From NCBI GenBank assembly GCA_937139565.1, contig CAKZQH010000011.1, positions 1 to 64,000 of the forward strand: a stretch of DNA of 64,000 nucleotides. Direction: 5' to 3'. The notes below the pieces were generated by a model. It searched no databases. It saw only the letters and a list, made by a program, of their open reading frames with translations, and was not told the origin of the DNA. Positions within the stretch are counted from its first letter, which is position 1; each line of letters starts with the position of its first letter. Both the position numbers and the translations under genes were made by a program. This stretch comes from an uncultured Nitrospiraceae bacterium (lineage in GTDB: Bacteria; Nitrospirota; Thermodesulfovibrionia; Thermodesulfovibrionales; Thermodesulfovibrionaceae). Shown here one piece after another: positions 1-9,410 of this stretch.

Positions 1-92
1 GAAGGTGTTTTTGAATGTGTAATATCTCTACACCTTTTAGGCATTAAAAATGTCTTGAAAAAAGGGTCGCAGTACAAGTATTTAAAGACGAA

Positions 93-563
93 ATGATAGC
101 ATTCAAAGATGAGATGAAAGAGGAGACGAAGAGAAAAAATAGAGAATGGAGTAACCTTGCAAAAAAGATGGGAACCCTTGTTGAAGACCTCATAGCTCCT
201 GCCCTAAGACCAGTCCTCAGGAAATACTTTAACTGCGATGTAGCGATGGAAGGACAGAGGATGTTCAGAAGAAAGGATGGCTCTGACTATGAGGTTGATG
301 CAATAGCAGCATGTGAGGACAAGGTTTTCATGATCGAGGTTCGCTCAACACCGAGGGAGACTGATGTAAGGGAGATAAAGGAGAAGGCAAAGAGGTTCTT
401 TGAATTCTTCCCTGAATTCAATGGTAGAGAATTGATAATCCTCTTTGGGAGCATAACTTTTCCTGAGAATGTGATCAAATATGCGAGCAGTATGGGCGTG
501 TATGTGATGGGATGGAGGGAGTGGGAGTATATGGACATACTGAATTTTGAAGATGTAAGATAA
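93..563 (+). CDS. PD-(D/E)XK nuclease-like protein (DUF3782-type), probably N-terminally truncated
   Basis: The 156-residue protein resembles the DUF3782 group of predicted PD-(D/E)XK nucleases. The core reads EVD near residue 68 followed by FMIEVRS near residue 81; the usual ExK lysine position is an arginine here, so catalysis is doubtful. The C-terminal half (FGSITFPENVIKYA, then GVYVMGW) is typical of the group. The frame stays open upstream to base 48 and encodes VFKDEMIAFKDEM, continuing the coiled-coil N-terminus these proteins normally have, but a stop at 45-47 and no upstream start suggest that the gene lost its beginning. No convincing ribosome binding site precedes the ATG. Family assignment is by pattern recognition; function is unknown. 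Confidence 0.6.
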   Translation: MIAFKDEMKEETKRKNREWSNLAKKMGTLVEDLIAPALRPVLRKYFNCDVAMEGQRMFRRKDGSDYEVDAIAACEDKVFMIEVRSTPRETDVREIKEKAKRFFEFFPEFNGRELIILFGSITFPENVIKYASSMGVYVMGWREWEYMDILNFEDVR

Positions 564-1090
564 ATCGGCACTATCTGCTAAACAATTTGCTTACAAGATA
601 AAAAGATCGATGTGCACGTCATAGGGCTCCAAAGATGTAAGATTCTTCATCTTAAGATTCATCAGAATTGTTAACTCCTAAACTCTAAGCTTTCACCTTG
701 AATATTTGGTATTAGTTCCAGAAGAGATCAAAGATTACTCCCTTCTTCAGATAAAAAGCAAGATTATTGCACGATACATTCGTAGCTTTCTCTATTTGTC
801 TGGAGGCTCAATTGAAGCGGTGAACTTCCTCCTTACCTTTGGTCAAATTACAATGTCCCAGCTCTATCTCTCCTGTGTATTCCAAATTCATCATAAGTAG
901 CTTGAAAACCACTGTAAATCAATGATTTATCATCTACAAATTAGTCTACATGCCCTCTAAGCTATTTTTAAACTAACCGATTTTCCTCTAACTGTCAATA
1001 TTTTCCTCCTCCCTTGTTATCTCATTTGCGAATCTGATAATCTCTCTTCGTTCCTCTCCATTCTTGCAATTAGAACCTCTCTCCCTCTTC
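564..1090. other. Intergenic, no supported gene
   Basis: AT-rich and without a credible gene. A 64-codon TTG-started frame at 706-900 has no ribosome binding site and no recognisable domain. The last bases (about 1040-1090) run into CT-rich sequence leading to the repeat cluster. Confidence 0.5.
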
Positions 1091-1329
1091 TGTCATTGCG
1101 AGCTCCCTCTTCTGTCATTGCAAGGCTTCTCTTTTTATGTCATTGCGAGGAGCGCAAGCGACGAAGTAATCTCCAAACCGCTTGCCTTACTTAGAGACTG
1201 CTTCGCCTCATCGAGCGGCTCGCAGTGACTGACGGGAATTAGAGACTGCCACGTCCACTTCGTGGCCTCGCAGTGACATGTGGGGGGTGTCAGAGACTGC
1301 TTAGCCTCATCGAGAGGCTCACAGTGACA
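1091..1329. repeat. Palindromic REP/MITE-like repeat cluster
   Basis: TGTCATTGC occurs at 1091, 1113 and 1138 (spacing 22 and 25 bases). The copy at 1138 starts a palindromic element: TGTCATTGCGAG at 1138-1149 is inverted at CTCGCAGTGAC, 1219-1229. Two further right-hand ends follow, at 1267-1277 (CTCGCAGTGAC) and 1318-1328 (CTCACAGTGAC), each preceded by AGAGACTGC. The pattern (GCGAGGAGCGCAAGCGACGAAG, then GAGACTGCTTCGCCTCATCGAG) matches a dispersed repeat found in many unrelated bacterial genomes. It generates a spurious minus-strand frame containing repeated HCEPLDEAKQS peptides. No transposase lies nearby, so the element would be non-autonomous. Confidence 0.8.
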
Positions 1330-1873
1330 AAATTCATACGCTATGTTTTCAGAAATCCCCTTCCTGCCTTTATTCTCTCCCTCATAGCTCTCTCTATCCT
1401 TTACCAATCTCATTAGAACCATGTCTTTTGTTAATCGTGATACCCTCATAGCATAAGGATTATATGTAGAATACAATGGATTAAAACCAGAAATCAACGG
1501 AGATAGTATTCATCTTTTGATTCAAGTTTTACAGGTAAAGATTTTTGATATTAGTAAACAAAGCGAGAGAAAAATTGACTTTGAAAAGTATAAAAGTCAT
1601 TAGACTACATTAGGTGGAAAGGAAAATATAAGTCTCTGAAATATTTAGTTTTTTTAAATAAAATATGCCCAAAATTGATGAAGTTGGGTTAGACTATATT
1701 TTATGATTTCAGAGATTATAAGTTATTAAAATGCTTTGATTTTTTGAAGTTCAGCTGTTATTTTGTGATGAAATCGGGCAGAATTGCATCGCATTTTTCT
1801 CCTGCCTTGGTACAGGTTGAGGATACAACTCTACTCTTGATCCAGAAAAGATGTGATATAATAAATAGAGTCT
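1330..1873. other. Intergenic upstream of tRNA-Ser
   Basis: AT-rich. The minus strand at about 1333-1497 is open and ends with the repeat-derived peptides, but no known domain is visible. TATAAT at 1857-1862 lies 11 bases before the tRNA and is a likely -10 element; no good -35 is visible at the right spacing. Confidence 0.4.
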
Positions 1874-1960
1874 GGAGAGGTGGCCGAGTGGCTTAAGGCG
1901 GCGGTCTTGAAAACCGCTGTAGGGTTACACCTACCGGGGGTTCAAATCCCTCCCTCTCCG
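1874..1960 (+). tRNA. tRNA-Ser (anticodon TGA)
   Basis: Acceptor stem GGAGAGG (1874-1880) pairs with CCTCTCC (1953-1959), with discriminator G at 1960. The anticodon stem GCGGT/ACCGC (1901-1905/1913-1917) encloses the loop CTTGAAA, giving anticodon TGA at 1908-1910. A long variable arm follows, as expected for serine, then a TTCAAAT T-loop. CCA is not encoded. The 3' end is overlapped antisense by the end of the response-regulator gene. Confidence 0.97.
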
Positions 1961-3318
1961 TTTTCAATATTGTAAGCTTTTATTTTTTCCCATAAAGCTT
2001 TTCTGCTTATACCCAGCTTTTTTGCTGCTTCTGTTTTTTTCCAATCACAGTCCTGAAGCACCTTAAGAATCAAAGTTTTTTCAAAGTTTTCAACACACTC
2101 CTTAAGTCCGAACTTGTTTATAAGGCAGTTTTTTTGAAGCTTTGTAACAGGAGAAAATTCTTCAGGCAGATTTTTTAATTCAATAATACCATCCTTGGAT
2201 AAAAGCACCCCCCTTTCTATTGCATGCTTAAGCTCTCTTATGTTTCCTGGATAGTTATAGGAGAGAAGAGCCTCATAGGCTGAAGGTGAAATTTTTATGT
2301 CTCCTTTGGCATACTTAACTGAGAAAAATTTAACAAAGTGTTCTATTAGAAGAGGGATATCTTCTAATCTCTCTCTCAAAGGAGGTAATTCAATTGGTAC
2401 CACGTTAATTCTATAATATAAATCACTTCTGAATTTCTCCAACCTTACCAATTCTTTCAAATTTTTGCTCGTCGCATAGATAAGTCTTACATTCACTTTT
2501 ATTGGATCCTTTCCGGATAGGCGATATATAATACCATCCTCAATTACTCTTAATAGCTTGGCCTGAAGACTGAGAGGCATATCTCCGATTTCATCAAAAA
2601 ATACGGTGCCTCCATTTGCAAGCTCAAATTTTCCCTTTTTGGTTTCATTTGCTCCTGTAAAGGCTCCCTTTTCATATCCAAAAAGTTCACTTTCAAATAG
2701 GGTTTCAGGAATTGCAGCACAGTTGATTTTTATGTAAACATTATCCTTTCTTAAGCTAAGACGCTGAATGGCATCTGCCACGAGTTCTTTTCCGGTGCCT
2801 GATTCGCCTTGAATAAGCACTGGCACATCTGTTTGGGCAATGGCTTCAATTTTATCAATAATTTCCCGGATTACTGGGGTTCTTCCTATGATTCCCTCAA
2901 ATTCTTCTGATTTTTTGACTATTTCCGATAAATGTTTAACCTCTCTTTCTAAGCTACGAAACTTCAAAAATCTCTCTATGACAATTTGAAGCTCCTCGTG
3001 GGAAAAGGGCTTTGCAATGTAATCAAAGGCACCCTCTTTCATTGCCTGAACTGCTGTTTTAACATCAGCAAAGGCTGTAATGATAATAACGCCTGTTTGC
3101 GCGAGCCTACTTTTTATGTGTTTCAACAATTGAAGGCCATCAATTCCAGGAAGCTTTAAGTCAATTATGGCAATGTCAAAAGATTCAGAATCAATAACAA
3201 ATTTAGCTTCATGCCCATCTTCTATAGCCTTGACTAAATATCCACAGGCAGAAAGAAAATGACTCATTCCGAGTCTCATGGCAGGATCATCTTCTACAAT
3301 AAGTATTTTTTCTTTCAT
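1942..3318 (-). CDS. Sigma-54-dependent NtrC-family response regulator
   Basis: The 458-residue protein has a receiver domain (phospho-acceptor D53 in IIDLKLPG, K103 in AKPF), an AAA+ domain with Walker A GESGTGKE (171-178), the sigma-54 contact loop GAFTGA (218-223) and Walker B FFDEIGD (about 240-246), and a C-terminal Fis-type helix-turn-helix ending in [13 protein letters not shown]. It should activate sigma-54 promoters when phosphorylated by the adjacent kinase, whose stop codon it overlaps by 4 bases. Its own stop lies inside the tRNA-Ser T-loop, so its last six residues (NGEGGI) are antisense tRNA sequence. The hydrogenase or nif genes are possible targets; that is inference from position only. 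Confidence 0.95.
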   Translation of the reverse strand: MKEKILIVEDDPAMRLGMSHFLSACGYLVKAIEDGHEAKFVIDSESFDIAIIDLKLPGIDGLQLLKHIKSRLAQTGVIIITAFADVKTAVQAMKEGAFDYIAKPFSHEELQIVIERFLKFRSLEREVKHLSEIVKKSEEFEGIIGRTPVIREIIDKIEAIAQTDVPVLIQGESGTGKELVADAIQRLSLRKDNVYIKINCAAIPETLFESELFGYEKGAFTGANETKKGKFELANGGTVFFDEIGDMPLSLQAKLLRVIEDGIIYRLSGKDPIKVNVRLIYATSKNLKELVRLEKFRSDLYYRINVVPIELPPLRERLEDIPLLIEHFVKFFSVKYAKGDIKISPSAYEALLSYNYPGNIRELKHAIERGVLLSKDGIIELKNLPEEFSPVTKLQKNCLINKFGLKECVENFEKTLILKVLQDCDWKKTEAAKKLGISRKALWEKIKAYNIENGEGGI

Positions 3319-5252
3319 TTTTCTATAGGCAGCTCTACAATAAAGGTCGTACCTTTTGAAGATGTCTCTACAAATATCCTACCATTGTGCTGTTCGATTA
3401 TCGATTTACTTACAGAAAGACCAAGCCCTGTTCCTTGCCCGACAGGTTTTGTAGTAAAAAAGGGATCAAAAATTCTTTTTAATATACTTTCAGGAATACC
3501 AGGCCCTGAATCAGTAAAAGAGATATAGCATTTTGTATCTTTAATATATGTGTCTATTTTGAGGATACCACCCTTTCCATCCATTGCCTGAATGGCATTT
3601 AACACAATATTTAAGAATACTTGTTCTATCTTGTTAGGGTCAACCATAATCCTTGGAAGATTATATGAAAAGTTTTTAACAACTTTTATATCCTTTTTAC
3701 TAATTAGATAATCAGTAAGCTTTAAAACATTTTCTATAAGGGTATTTATATCAACAGGCGATATTACCAGTTCTGTCTGTTTCGAGAAATCAAGAAGTTG
3801 TTTTATTATTTCCTGAATTTTTGTAAGTCCCTGATTTATAACTTCAATATGCATCTTTTTGGTTTCTTCATCCATATTTGTTGACATAAGATTATTAAAA
3901 CAAAGTCTTATTCCTCCCAGGGGATTATTTATTTCATGAGCTAATCCTGCAGAAAGTTGTCCTATTGCTGCTAATTTTTCAGTTATTCTCATCTGTTCTT
4001 CTATTTTTCTTTTTTCTGTAATGTCTTTAACATACTGAACAATTTTTACAACTTCATTTTTTTCATTGAAAACCGGATAGAAGTGAATAAAGTAATGCCT
4101 ATCATCTTCACCTTCCCAGTATTCAGATAGAGGTTTTTTTGTATCTATAACCTTTTTAAGAAAATACAAAGGACAGAATTTGTCTGCATCTAATTTATTA
4201 AGATCGCAAGGCTCGGTAAAAACTGCAGCTCTTCCCTGTGACATCCATTCTCTATAGGCATGATTGGTCATCTCAACAGTGCAATCAGGATTTACCAGAG
4301 CAAGGGGATCGGTAATTCCCTCAAAAATCGTTTGAAGGGTTTCTGCATATTTTTTTGTTGCCTCCTGTGCATCGTATAGATATTTACTCATTTGATTAAA
4401 AGAAAGGATAAGCTCTCCAATTTCATCTCTTGTTTTTATCTCTATTGTTTGATTAAGAGGCTCATGTCCGCTAACTATTCCCCTAAAAAGACTGCTCAGT
4501 CTTTTTAATGGCTTTATTACAAAAGAAAAAAATGCTCCCTGTAAAGTTACAAAAAGGAAAAATAAAGAAACTGCTCCAAATAAGAAGGTGGATATGGCAA
4601 CACCCTTTATTTCTCCAAGCGTAGATGCTATTGGTAAATATACGGTCTCTACTCCTATCACATCACCAACCTTCCAATCAAAATCTTTTGAACGAGGAAA
4701 CATTTCTAACAAAGCTTTAGGTGCATCCTCAATTTTTCCATGGCATATTAGGCAATCCTTTTCAACGATAACAGGCTTTGCCATCATTAGAATTTCATGT
4801 TCACCATTTTTAACTATACCGCTCCATGACTCTAGATTAGGATTTTTTACAAAATAATTAATCATTTTAAGATGTATCTCATCTGCTTTATGTTCGGGGT
4901 TAATAGGATCTGTAGAGACTCTCTTATAGGTATAAATTTCGATTTTATTGTTAAATCTTTTCATAACGCTGAGCCTCACATGGGTGGTGGACATGCCTTC
5001 AACTATAAATTTGTCTTTTTCACCTCTTTCATAAAGGAGTTTAAAAATTGCAGGTCTTAACTCCTCCTTAACATAATTGCCAAGGGCATCAATTTGCGTA
5101 ATTATTATTCTCGTTTTTTCATTTGCATCCTCTATGACCTTTCTCTTTAACTGATAATAAAGAAGAAGCGAGAAGATTATACAGAAGGCAAAAATAATGA
5201 GAATAATTGAAAGGGTAAATTTGGTATTAAGTGAAAGATTTTTAAATTTCAT
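3315..5252 (-). CDS. Membrane sensor histidine kinase with DUF3365-like haem-motif sensor domain
   Basis: 645 residues. An N-terminal membrane helix (about 13-33) leads to an extracytoplasmic domain of about 180 residues resembling DUF3365 (Tll0287-like), with a c-type haem motif CLICH at 167-171. A second helix (about 215-248), HAMP (248-300) and PAS (about 305-412) follow. The HisKA box contains AHEINNPLGG, with phospho-acceptor H439, and the C-terminal HATPase has DSGPGIP and GTGLGLSVS. The haem motif suggests sensing of redox state or a small gas. Pairs with the response regulator downstream (4-base overlap). It lies 183 bases downstream of the hydrogenase operon on the same strand. Confidence 0.93.
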   Translation of the reverse strand: MKFKNLSLNTKFTLSIILIIFAFCIIFSLLLYYQLKRKVIEDANEKTRIIITQIDALGNYVKEELRPAIFKLLYERGEKDKFIVEGMSTTHVRLSVMKRFNNKIEIYTYKRVSTDPINPEHKADEIHLKMINYFVKNPNLESWSGIVKNGEHEILMMAKPVIVEKDCLICHGKIEDAPKALLEMFPRSKDFDWKVGDVIGVETVYLPIASTLGEIKGVAISTFLFGAVSLFFLFVTLQGAFFSFVIKPLKRLSSLFRGIVSGHEPLNQTIEIKTRDEIGELILSFNQMSKYLYDAQEATKKYAETLQTIFEGITDPLALVNPDCTVEMTNHAYREWMSQGRAAVFTEPCDLNKLDADKFCPLYFLKKVIDTKKPLSEYWEGEDDRHYFIHFYPVFNEKNEVVKIVQYVKDITEKRKIEEQMRITEKLAAIGQLSAGLAHEINNPLGGIRLCFNNLMSTNMDEETKKMHIEVINQGLTKIQEIIKQLLDFSKQTELVISPVDINTLIENVLKLTDYLISKKDIKVVKNFSYNLPRIMVDPNKIEQVFLNIVLNAIQAMDGKGGILKIDTYIKDTKCYISFTDSGPGIPESILKRIFDPFFTTKPVGQGTGLGLSVSKSIIEQHNGRIFVETSSKGTTFIVELPIEK

Positions 5253-5435
5253 ATTTCTATTTCAACAACTTTCAGTGATTTTTTTCTACTTCTCTAAAAA
5301 TTTAAAATAAAAATAGTGCTTTTATAAATGTCCTCTTGAATATGGGAGTTTCTCTTTCCAATTTGTCCTATTAAATTACTTAAATAAAGGTTGTAATTGT
5401 AAGTATTGCCTCTATTTTCTAAGGATTTGGAAGGA

Positions 5436-6755
5436 TCAATCAATTCTTAAATCTATCATATGAACTGAACAGGAAATGCAGGGATCATAAGCACGAACAA
5501 GCATTTCTAAGGCAAGGGTTATCTCTTCTTCACTTTTATCCATAATCTTTGGTATCAAATCAACCATATCAAGCTCTATATTATGGGTGTTCTGGTTTGT
5601 AGGGATTACACAGTTTGCACCAGTAATTATTCCTCTTTCATCGCACTCATAATGGTGAATAAGAAGTCCCCTTGGAACTTCAACGGCACCAACGCCCTCG
5701 CCAGCCCTCAAAGGAAAAGCGCCCTTTTGATTTATATCGGGTATAACAATTTCATCATAATTAATTCCTTTTTGCCAAATATTTTCTATTATGCTCTTTG
5801 CATCTTCAATACAGTGAACAGATTCAACTATTTGTGCTACGGTGTTTAAGTAAGGATTTATGCACTTTGGCTTAATATTGAGAGCTGTTGCAGCTTCTTT
5901 TGCCTTTGGGTGTAGTTTTTCATAGTTGAGATTAAATCTTGCTAAAGCTCCTACTGCGTAGGACTCCCTATGCCATTTAGTTCTCTTTGCAGATGCATGG
6001 GGAACAACAAATTCATTTACAACAACTTTATAGTCGTATTTGCTTACTCTATAACCATCGGTGGAACCAATGTCTCCATATAAAAGCGGATACTCTTTTT
6101 CATCGTTTATAAGTCCAACATATTCAGTGTCTCGCTCAAATTCAGGAAAACGAAGACTTGCAAAAAGTTCAACCGTGTCCTCCATATCTTTTTCAAGCTC
6201 CACAAGCTTTCCATGCATTTGTTCAAGGTCTTGAGTAGATGGAAGCTTACTAAATCCTCCTATTACTGCAGAGATAGGATGGACATGTCTTCCTACAAGT
6301 ATGTCACAAAGTTCGTTGCACAATCTTTTCATTTTTAATGCTCTCTTTACGACATTTAGATGGCTTTTTACGAGAGGTACAAAGCTTGGAACACCGAGGA
6401 GATCGGGTGCCACAAGGAGGTAAATATGAAGAATATGGCTGTCTAATTCTTCATAGTGAAGAAGAAGCTTTCGAAGAAGAGTAGTTTGCTCTGTGGGCTT
6501 TATACCAAGAGCATCCTCTGCAGCTTGTATTGATGCAAGAGTATGTCCGCATGAACATATTCCGCATATTCGGCAAGTGATGTGTGGAGCCTCAAAGATT
6601 GATCTACCTCGTAAAAATGCTTCAAAAAATCGAGGTGATTCAACAATCTCTAACTTACACTCATCAAGTTTTCCGTCTTTAATCTTAACAACTATATTTC
6701 CATGTCCTTCAACACGGGTAAGATAATTAACATTTATGTTTACATTCCTGCTCAC
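5436..6755 (-). CDS. hydA: [NiFe]-hydrogenase large (alpha) subunit, group 3b-like
   Basis: The 439-residue catalytic subunit carries both nickel-binding motifs: RICGIC (residues 62-67, ligands C64 and C67) and DPCISCSVH near the C-terminus (C426, C429). Seven residues (MIDLRID) follow the last histidine, a short tail of the kind removed by a maturation endopeptidase. With the delta, gamma and beta genes upstream it forms a cytoplasmic NAD(P)-linked hydrogenase of the sulfhydrogenase type, which oxidises H2 or evolves it from NAD(P)H. The ATGA overlap (4 bases) with the delta subunit gene implies coupled translation. No maturation genes are in the window. Confidence 0.95.
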   Translation of the reverse strand: MSRNVNINVNYLTRVEGHGNIVVKIKDGKLDECKLEIVESPRFFEAFLRGRSIFEAPHITCRICGICSCGHTLASIQAAEDALGIKPTEQTTLLRKLLLHYEELDSHILHIYLLVAPDLLGVPSFVPLVKSHLNVVKRALKMKRLCNELCDILVGRHVHPISAVIGGFSKLPSTQDLEQMHGKLVELEKDMEDTVELFASLRFPEFERDTEYVGLINDEKEYPLLYGDIGSTDGYRVSKYDYKVVVNEFVVPHASAKRTKWHRESYAVGALARFNLNYEKLHPKAKEAATALNIKPKCINPYLNTVAQIVESVHCIEDAKSIIENIWQKGINYDEIVIPDINQKGAFPLRAGEGVGAVEVPRGLLIHHYECDERGIITGANCVIPTNQNTHNIELDMVDLIPKIMDKSEEEITLALEMLVRAYDPCISCSVHMIDLRID

Positions 6756-7498
6756 GACTCATCAAGCTCCTTACACTTGTTATACATTTCAATTTTTTTC
6801 ATTAAAAAATCCTCTGGTATGCCAAATTTCTTAAGTACATCCTTAAAACCTTGGCTATTTGGATTTATTGTAAGTCCTCGGCAGCCATAGCATATATTGC
6901 CATTATTAATGCACCAGGAGTTACAACCAGCTTTTGTAACAGGTCCCATACAGGTAAGTCCTCTGTCATACATACACACATTTTCATTTAGCTTACACTC
7001 TACGCACACAGGATATTCAGGAACATAATAGGGAAGCCCCTTGAGAATACATTTCAAGACAGTGAGAAACTCGGGCTGATAAATTGGACAGCCATTTATA
7101 AAATAATCAACCCTAACTACTTGATGCACTGCTTTAGTGTGAATGGTTGGGAAAAATTTATAGGCTTCACCATAAACATATCTTCCTGCTTCTTCAAGGT
7201 TAAAGGAATTTTTCATTCCATTTACTCCACCGATTGTAGCACATGAGCCAAGGGCAACAAGGATTTTACTTTTTTCACGAATCTTTTTCACTCTCTCTAC
7301 AGCATGTTCATCGGTAATGCTACCTTCTATAAAGGAAACATCAAACTCACCATCCCATTTTTCAGACATCACTTCTCTAAACTCAACTATGTCAACAATA
7401 TCAATGAGGTCAAGAACCATCTCTCCAAGATTTGCCACCTGTAATTGGCAACCTTCACAACAGGCAAAATCAAAAAAGGCAACCTTTGGTTTGCTCAT
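6752..7498 (-). CDS. hydD: [NiFe]-hydrogenase small (delta) subunit
   Basis: 248 residues. The N-terminal CCEGCQ (13-18) supplies proximal cluster ligands, followed by GSCATIGG and NGCP. The C-terminal half is cysteine-rich (CVECKLNENVC, CMGP, GCNSWC, CYGC), consistent with three [4Fe-4S] clusters that relay electrons from the NiFe site to the gamma subunit. There is no Tat signal, so the enzyme is cytoplasmic. The start abuts the gamma stop codon by one base, within the operon beta-gamma-delta-alpha. Confidence 0.94.
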   Translation of the reverse strand: MSKPKVAFFDFACCEGCQLQVANLGEMVLDLIDIVDIVEFREVMSEKWDGEFDVSFIEGSITDEHAVERVKKIREKSKILVALGSCATIGGVNGMKNSFNLEEAGRYVYGEAYKFFPTIHTKAVHQVVRVDYFINGCPIYQPEFLTVLKCILKGLPYYVPEYPVCVECKLNENVCMYDRGLTCMGPVTKAGCNSWCINNGNICYGCRGLTINPNSQGFKDVLKKFGIPEDFLMKKIEMYNKCKELDES

Positions 7499-8334
7499 TA
7501 TAATGCCTCTGCCATATCCATTATTTCTTTAAATGTAAAAACAGGACCATCCTTACAGCAGTATAAATTTTGAATCTGACAGCGTCCGCATTTTCCCATT
7601 CCGCATTTCATATGCCTTTCAAAAGAAAGCAGTATTTGATCTACTGGTAAGCCCTTTGTAAGAAGCTCTTTTATCACAAATTTGTACATTACAGGAGGTC
7701 CAACCACAGCCGCATAGGTTCTTATTGGGTCTATATCAACGCCTGGAATAAGGGATGTAATTAATCCAACATTTCCCTTCCAATCGGGGTCTGCTCTGTC
7801 TACTGTGCAAGCAAAATGGATATCAAGTCTCTTGCTCCATTCATCAATTTCGTCGCTAAAGAGCAACTCGCCAGGAGTCTTACAACCAAAAAGAATGTGT
7901 ATTTCACCAAAGTCTCGACGATTATCTATGGCATATAGAATAAGAGAGCGAAGAGGAGCAATGCCTAAGCCACCAGCAATTATTAGTAAATCGTGGCCTT
8001 CTATTAACTTGATTGGAAAGCCATTTCCATAGGGTCCACGAACTCCAATAACATCTCCAGCTTTGAGCTTATGTAATGAATTGGTAACTTTTCCAACAGC
8101 CCTAACACATATCTCAAAATAGTGTCTGTTTAACGGAGAAGAACACACTGAAACAGGTATCTCTCCAATTCCCATTAAAGAAACCATAATGAACTGGCCT
8201 GGCTCAAAATCAAGCCATGTTTTATCCTCAAAAACAAGCTTAAACAGTTTTTCCTTTTCAGTTTGGGTTTTTACTTCAAGAATTCGAGCTCTTTTTAGAT
8301 TATATGGAGAGTCCTTTATAACCACTTTCGCCAT
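7498..8334 (-). CDS. hydG: Hydrogenase gamma subunit, FAD/NAD(P)-binding diaphorase
   Basis: About 278 residues from the chosen start MAKVVIKDSPYNL at 8334; an upstream in-frame start at 8421 would overlap beta by over 100 bases. An AGAGG ribosome binding site precedes 8334. The protein is of the ferredoxin-NADP reductase type: an FAD domain with RGPYGNGFP, an NAD(P) domain with IIAGGLGIAPLRSLI, and a C-terminal [2Fe-2S] motif CGMGKCGRC followed by another cysteine, as in dihydroorotate dehydrogenase electron-transfer subunits. It links the hydrogenase to NAD(P)H. It overlaps the end of beta by 19 bases. Confidence 0.92.
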   Translation of the reverse strand: MAKVVIKDSPYNLKRARILEVKTQTEKEKLFKLVFEDKTWLDFEPGQFIMVSLMGIGEIPVSVCSSPLNRHYFEICVRAVGKVTNSLHKLKAGDVIGVRGPYGNGFPIKLIEGHDLLIIAGGLGIAPLRSLILYAIDNRRDFGEIHILFGCKTPGELLFSDEIDEWSKRLDIHFACTVDRADPDWKGNVGLITSLIPGVDIDPIRTYAAVVGPPVMYKFVIKELLTKGLPVDQILLSFERHMKCGMGKCGRCQIQNLYCCKDGPVFTFKEIMDMAEAL

Positions 8335-9383
8335 ATCTTTGCCTCTGATTCTCTTATGAGTGATGTTAGCACTTCCTTTAAGTTTATTCCTGCCATACAG
8401 GTGCGGGAACATCTTCCACAACCTGTGCAGAAAATCATTCCATATCTGTCTATATGATATCTAAATTTTCTATAAAATCTGTGTCTTTGTCTGGCAGAGC
8501 GTTCTCTTCTAAAATCTATGCCACCCGCAACTTTTGCAAACGGATCAAGTTGACAGGAAAACCACACTCTGTATCTTTCTCCTCTTTTTAGAGAAAGTTC
8601 AACATCTTCTTTTATGTCAAAACAGTAGCAGGTAGGACAAACAGCCGTGCAATTGCCGCAACTTAGACATTTACTTTCCAGTTCCTGCCATACGGTTGCA
8701 TTAAAGGAACGGTCAAAAAGATCAGGGATATATCTTCTTTCTGTAGGGATTTCATTGTTAAATACTTTAAGCTTATTATTTCTGAGTATTTTAAGTTCTT
8801 CAATTGTGTTTTGATCTGCTCCTTTAAACATCTCTGTTTTTTCGACTATTTCCATTCCCTTTGAGGAGTGAACATGAACAATAAAATGCTCGCTAAGCTC
8901 GGTAAACATTAAATCATAACCTGTGGTAGGTATGTGAGCTCCTACAAAGGAGCAACTTGCATAATCGTCACAGTAATTATTACACTCGATCCCTATAATA
9001 GTAATGTGCTTTTTTCTTATAAGATAGGCTGTATCCTTGGGCCTGTCAGATAAAACCATATTAAGACATTTTATTCCAGCTATATCACAGGTATGCACAC
9101 CAAAAAGAACAAGATTTTCATACTCTGTAACAGGTTCAACCTTGAGTTCATCTCCTAATTCGAATTCAAGTATGGTTTCTTTTTTAGGAAGAAAGTATTT
9201 CTTTGGTGGAAGTATTGTTGGGATGTAATTTAATCTTACCTCATCAGCGGTTCTTATTTGTTCAAAAGCAAAATTATTAAAACCTTTTTCAACTGGCGCT
9301 ACTACATTGTAAATTGAAATCAACTTGTTAAGAAATTCTTTAATGCGAGATTTTTCAATTAGTCTATATTGTTCAATTTTCAT
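8316..9383 (-). CDS. hydB: Hydrogenase beta subunit, 4Fe-4S protein
   Basis: 355 residues, first gene of the hydrogenase operon. The C-terminal part has two ferredoxin-type motifs, CLSCGNCTAVCPTCYC and FCTGCGRCSRTC; the middle includes further cysteines (CNNYCDDYASC). This matches the beta subunit of Pyrococcus-type sulfhydrogenase (related to anaerobic sulfite reductase subunit A), which is associated with electron transfer and polysulfide reduction. The ATG lies about 20 bases after the predicted transcription start; the ribosome binding site is weak (TGGGGC on the minus strand). Confidence 0.93.
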   Translation of the reverse strand: MKIEQYRLIEKSRIKEFLNKLISIYNVVAPVEKGFNNFAFEQIRTADEVRLNYIPTILPPKKYFLPKKETILEFELGDELKVEPVTEYENLVLFGVHTCDIAGIKCLNMVLSDRPKDTAYLIRKKHITIIGIECNNYCDDYASCSFVGAHIPTTGYDLMFTELSEHFIVHVHSSKGMEIVEKTEMFKGADQNTIEELKILRNNKLKVFNNEIPTERRYIPDLFDRSFNATVWQELESKCLSCGNCTAVCPTCYCFDIKEDVELSLKRGERYRVWFSCQLDPFAKVAGGIDFRRERSARQRHRFYRKFRYHIDRYGMIFCTGCGRCSRTCMAGINLKEVLTSLIRESEAKIWRKWL

Positions 9384-9410
9384 AGTTGCCCCAAAAGCAA
9401 GAATATGCCC

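Noticed and set aside
706-900. 64-codon frame starting with TTG
   Set aside because: No ribosome binding site, no recognisable domain, and located in an intergenic stretch with no neighbouring operon.
1135-1497. 120-codon minus-strand frame with repeated HCEPLDEAKQS peptides
   Set aside because: The peptides come from translation of the palindromic repeats; such frames are a known annotation artefact. No ribosome binding site or domain.
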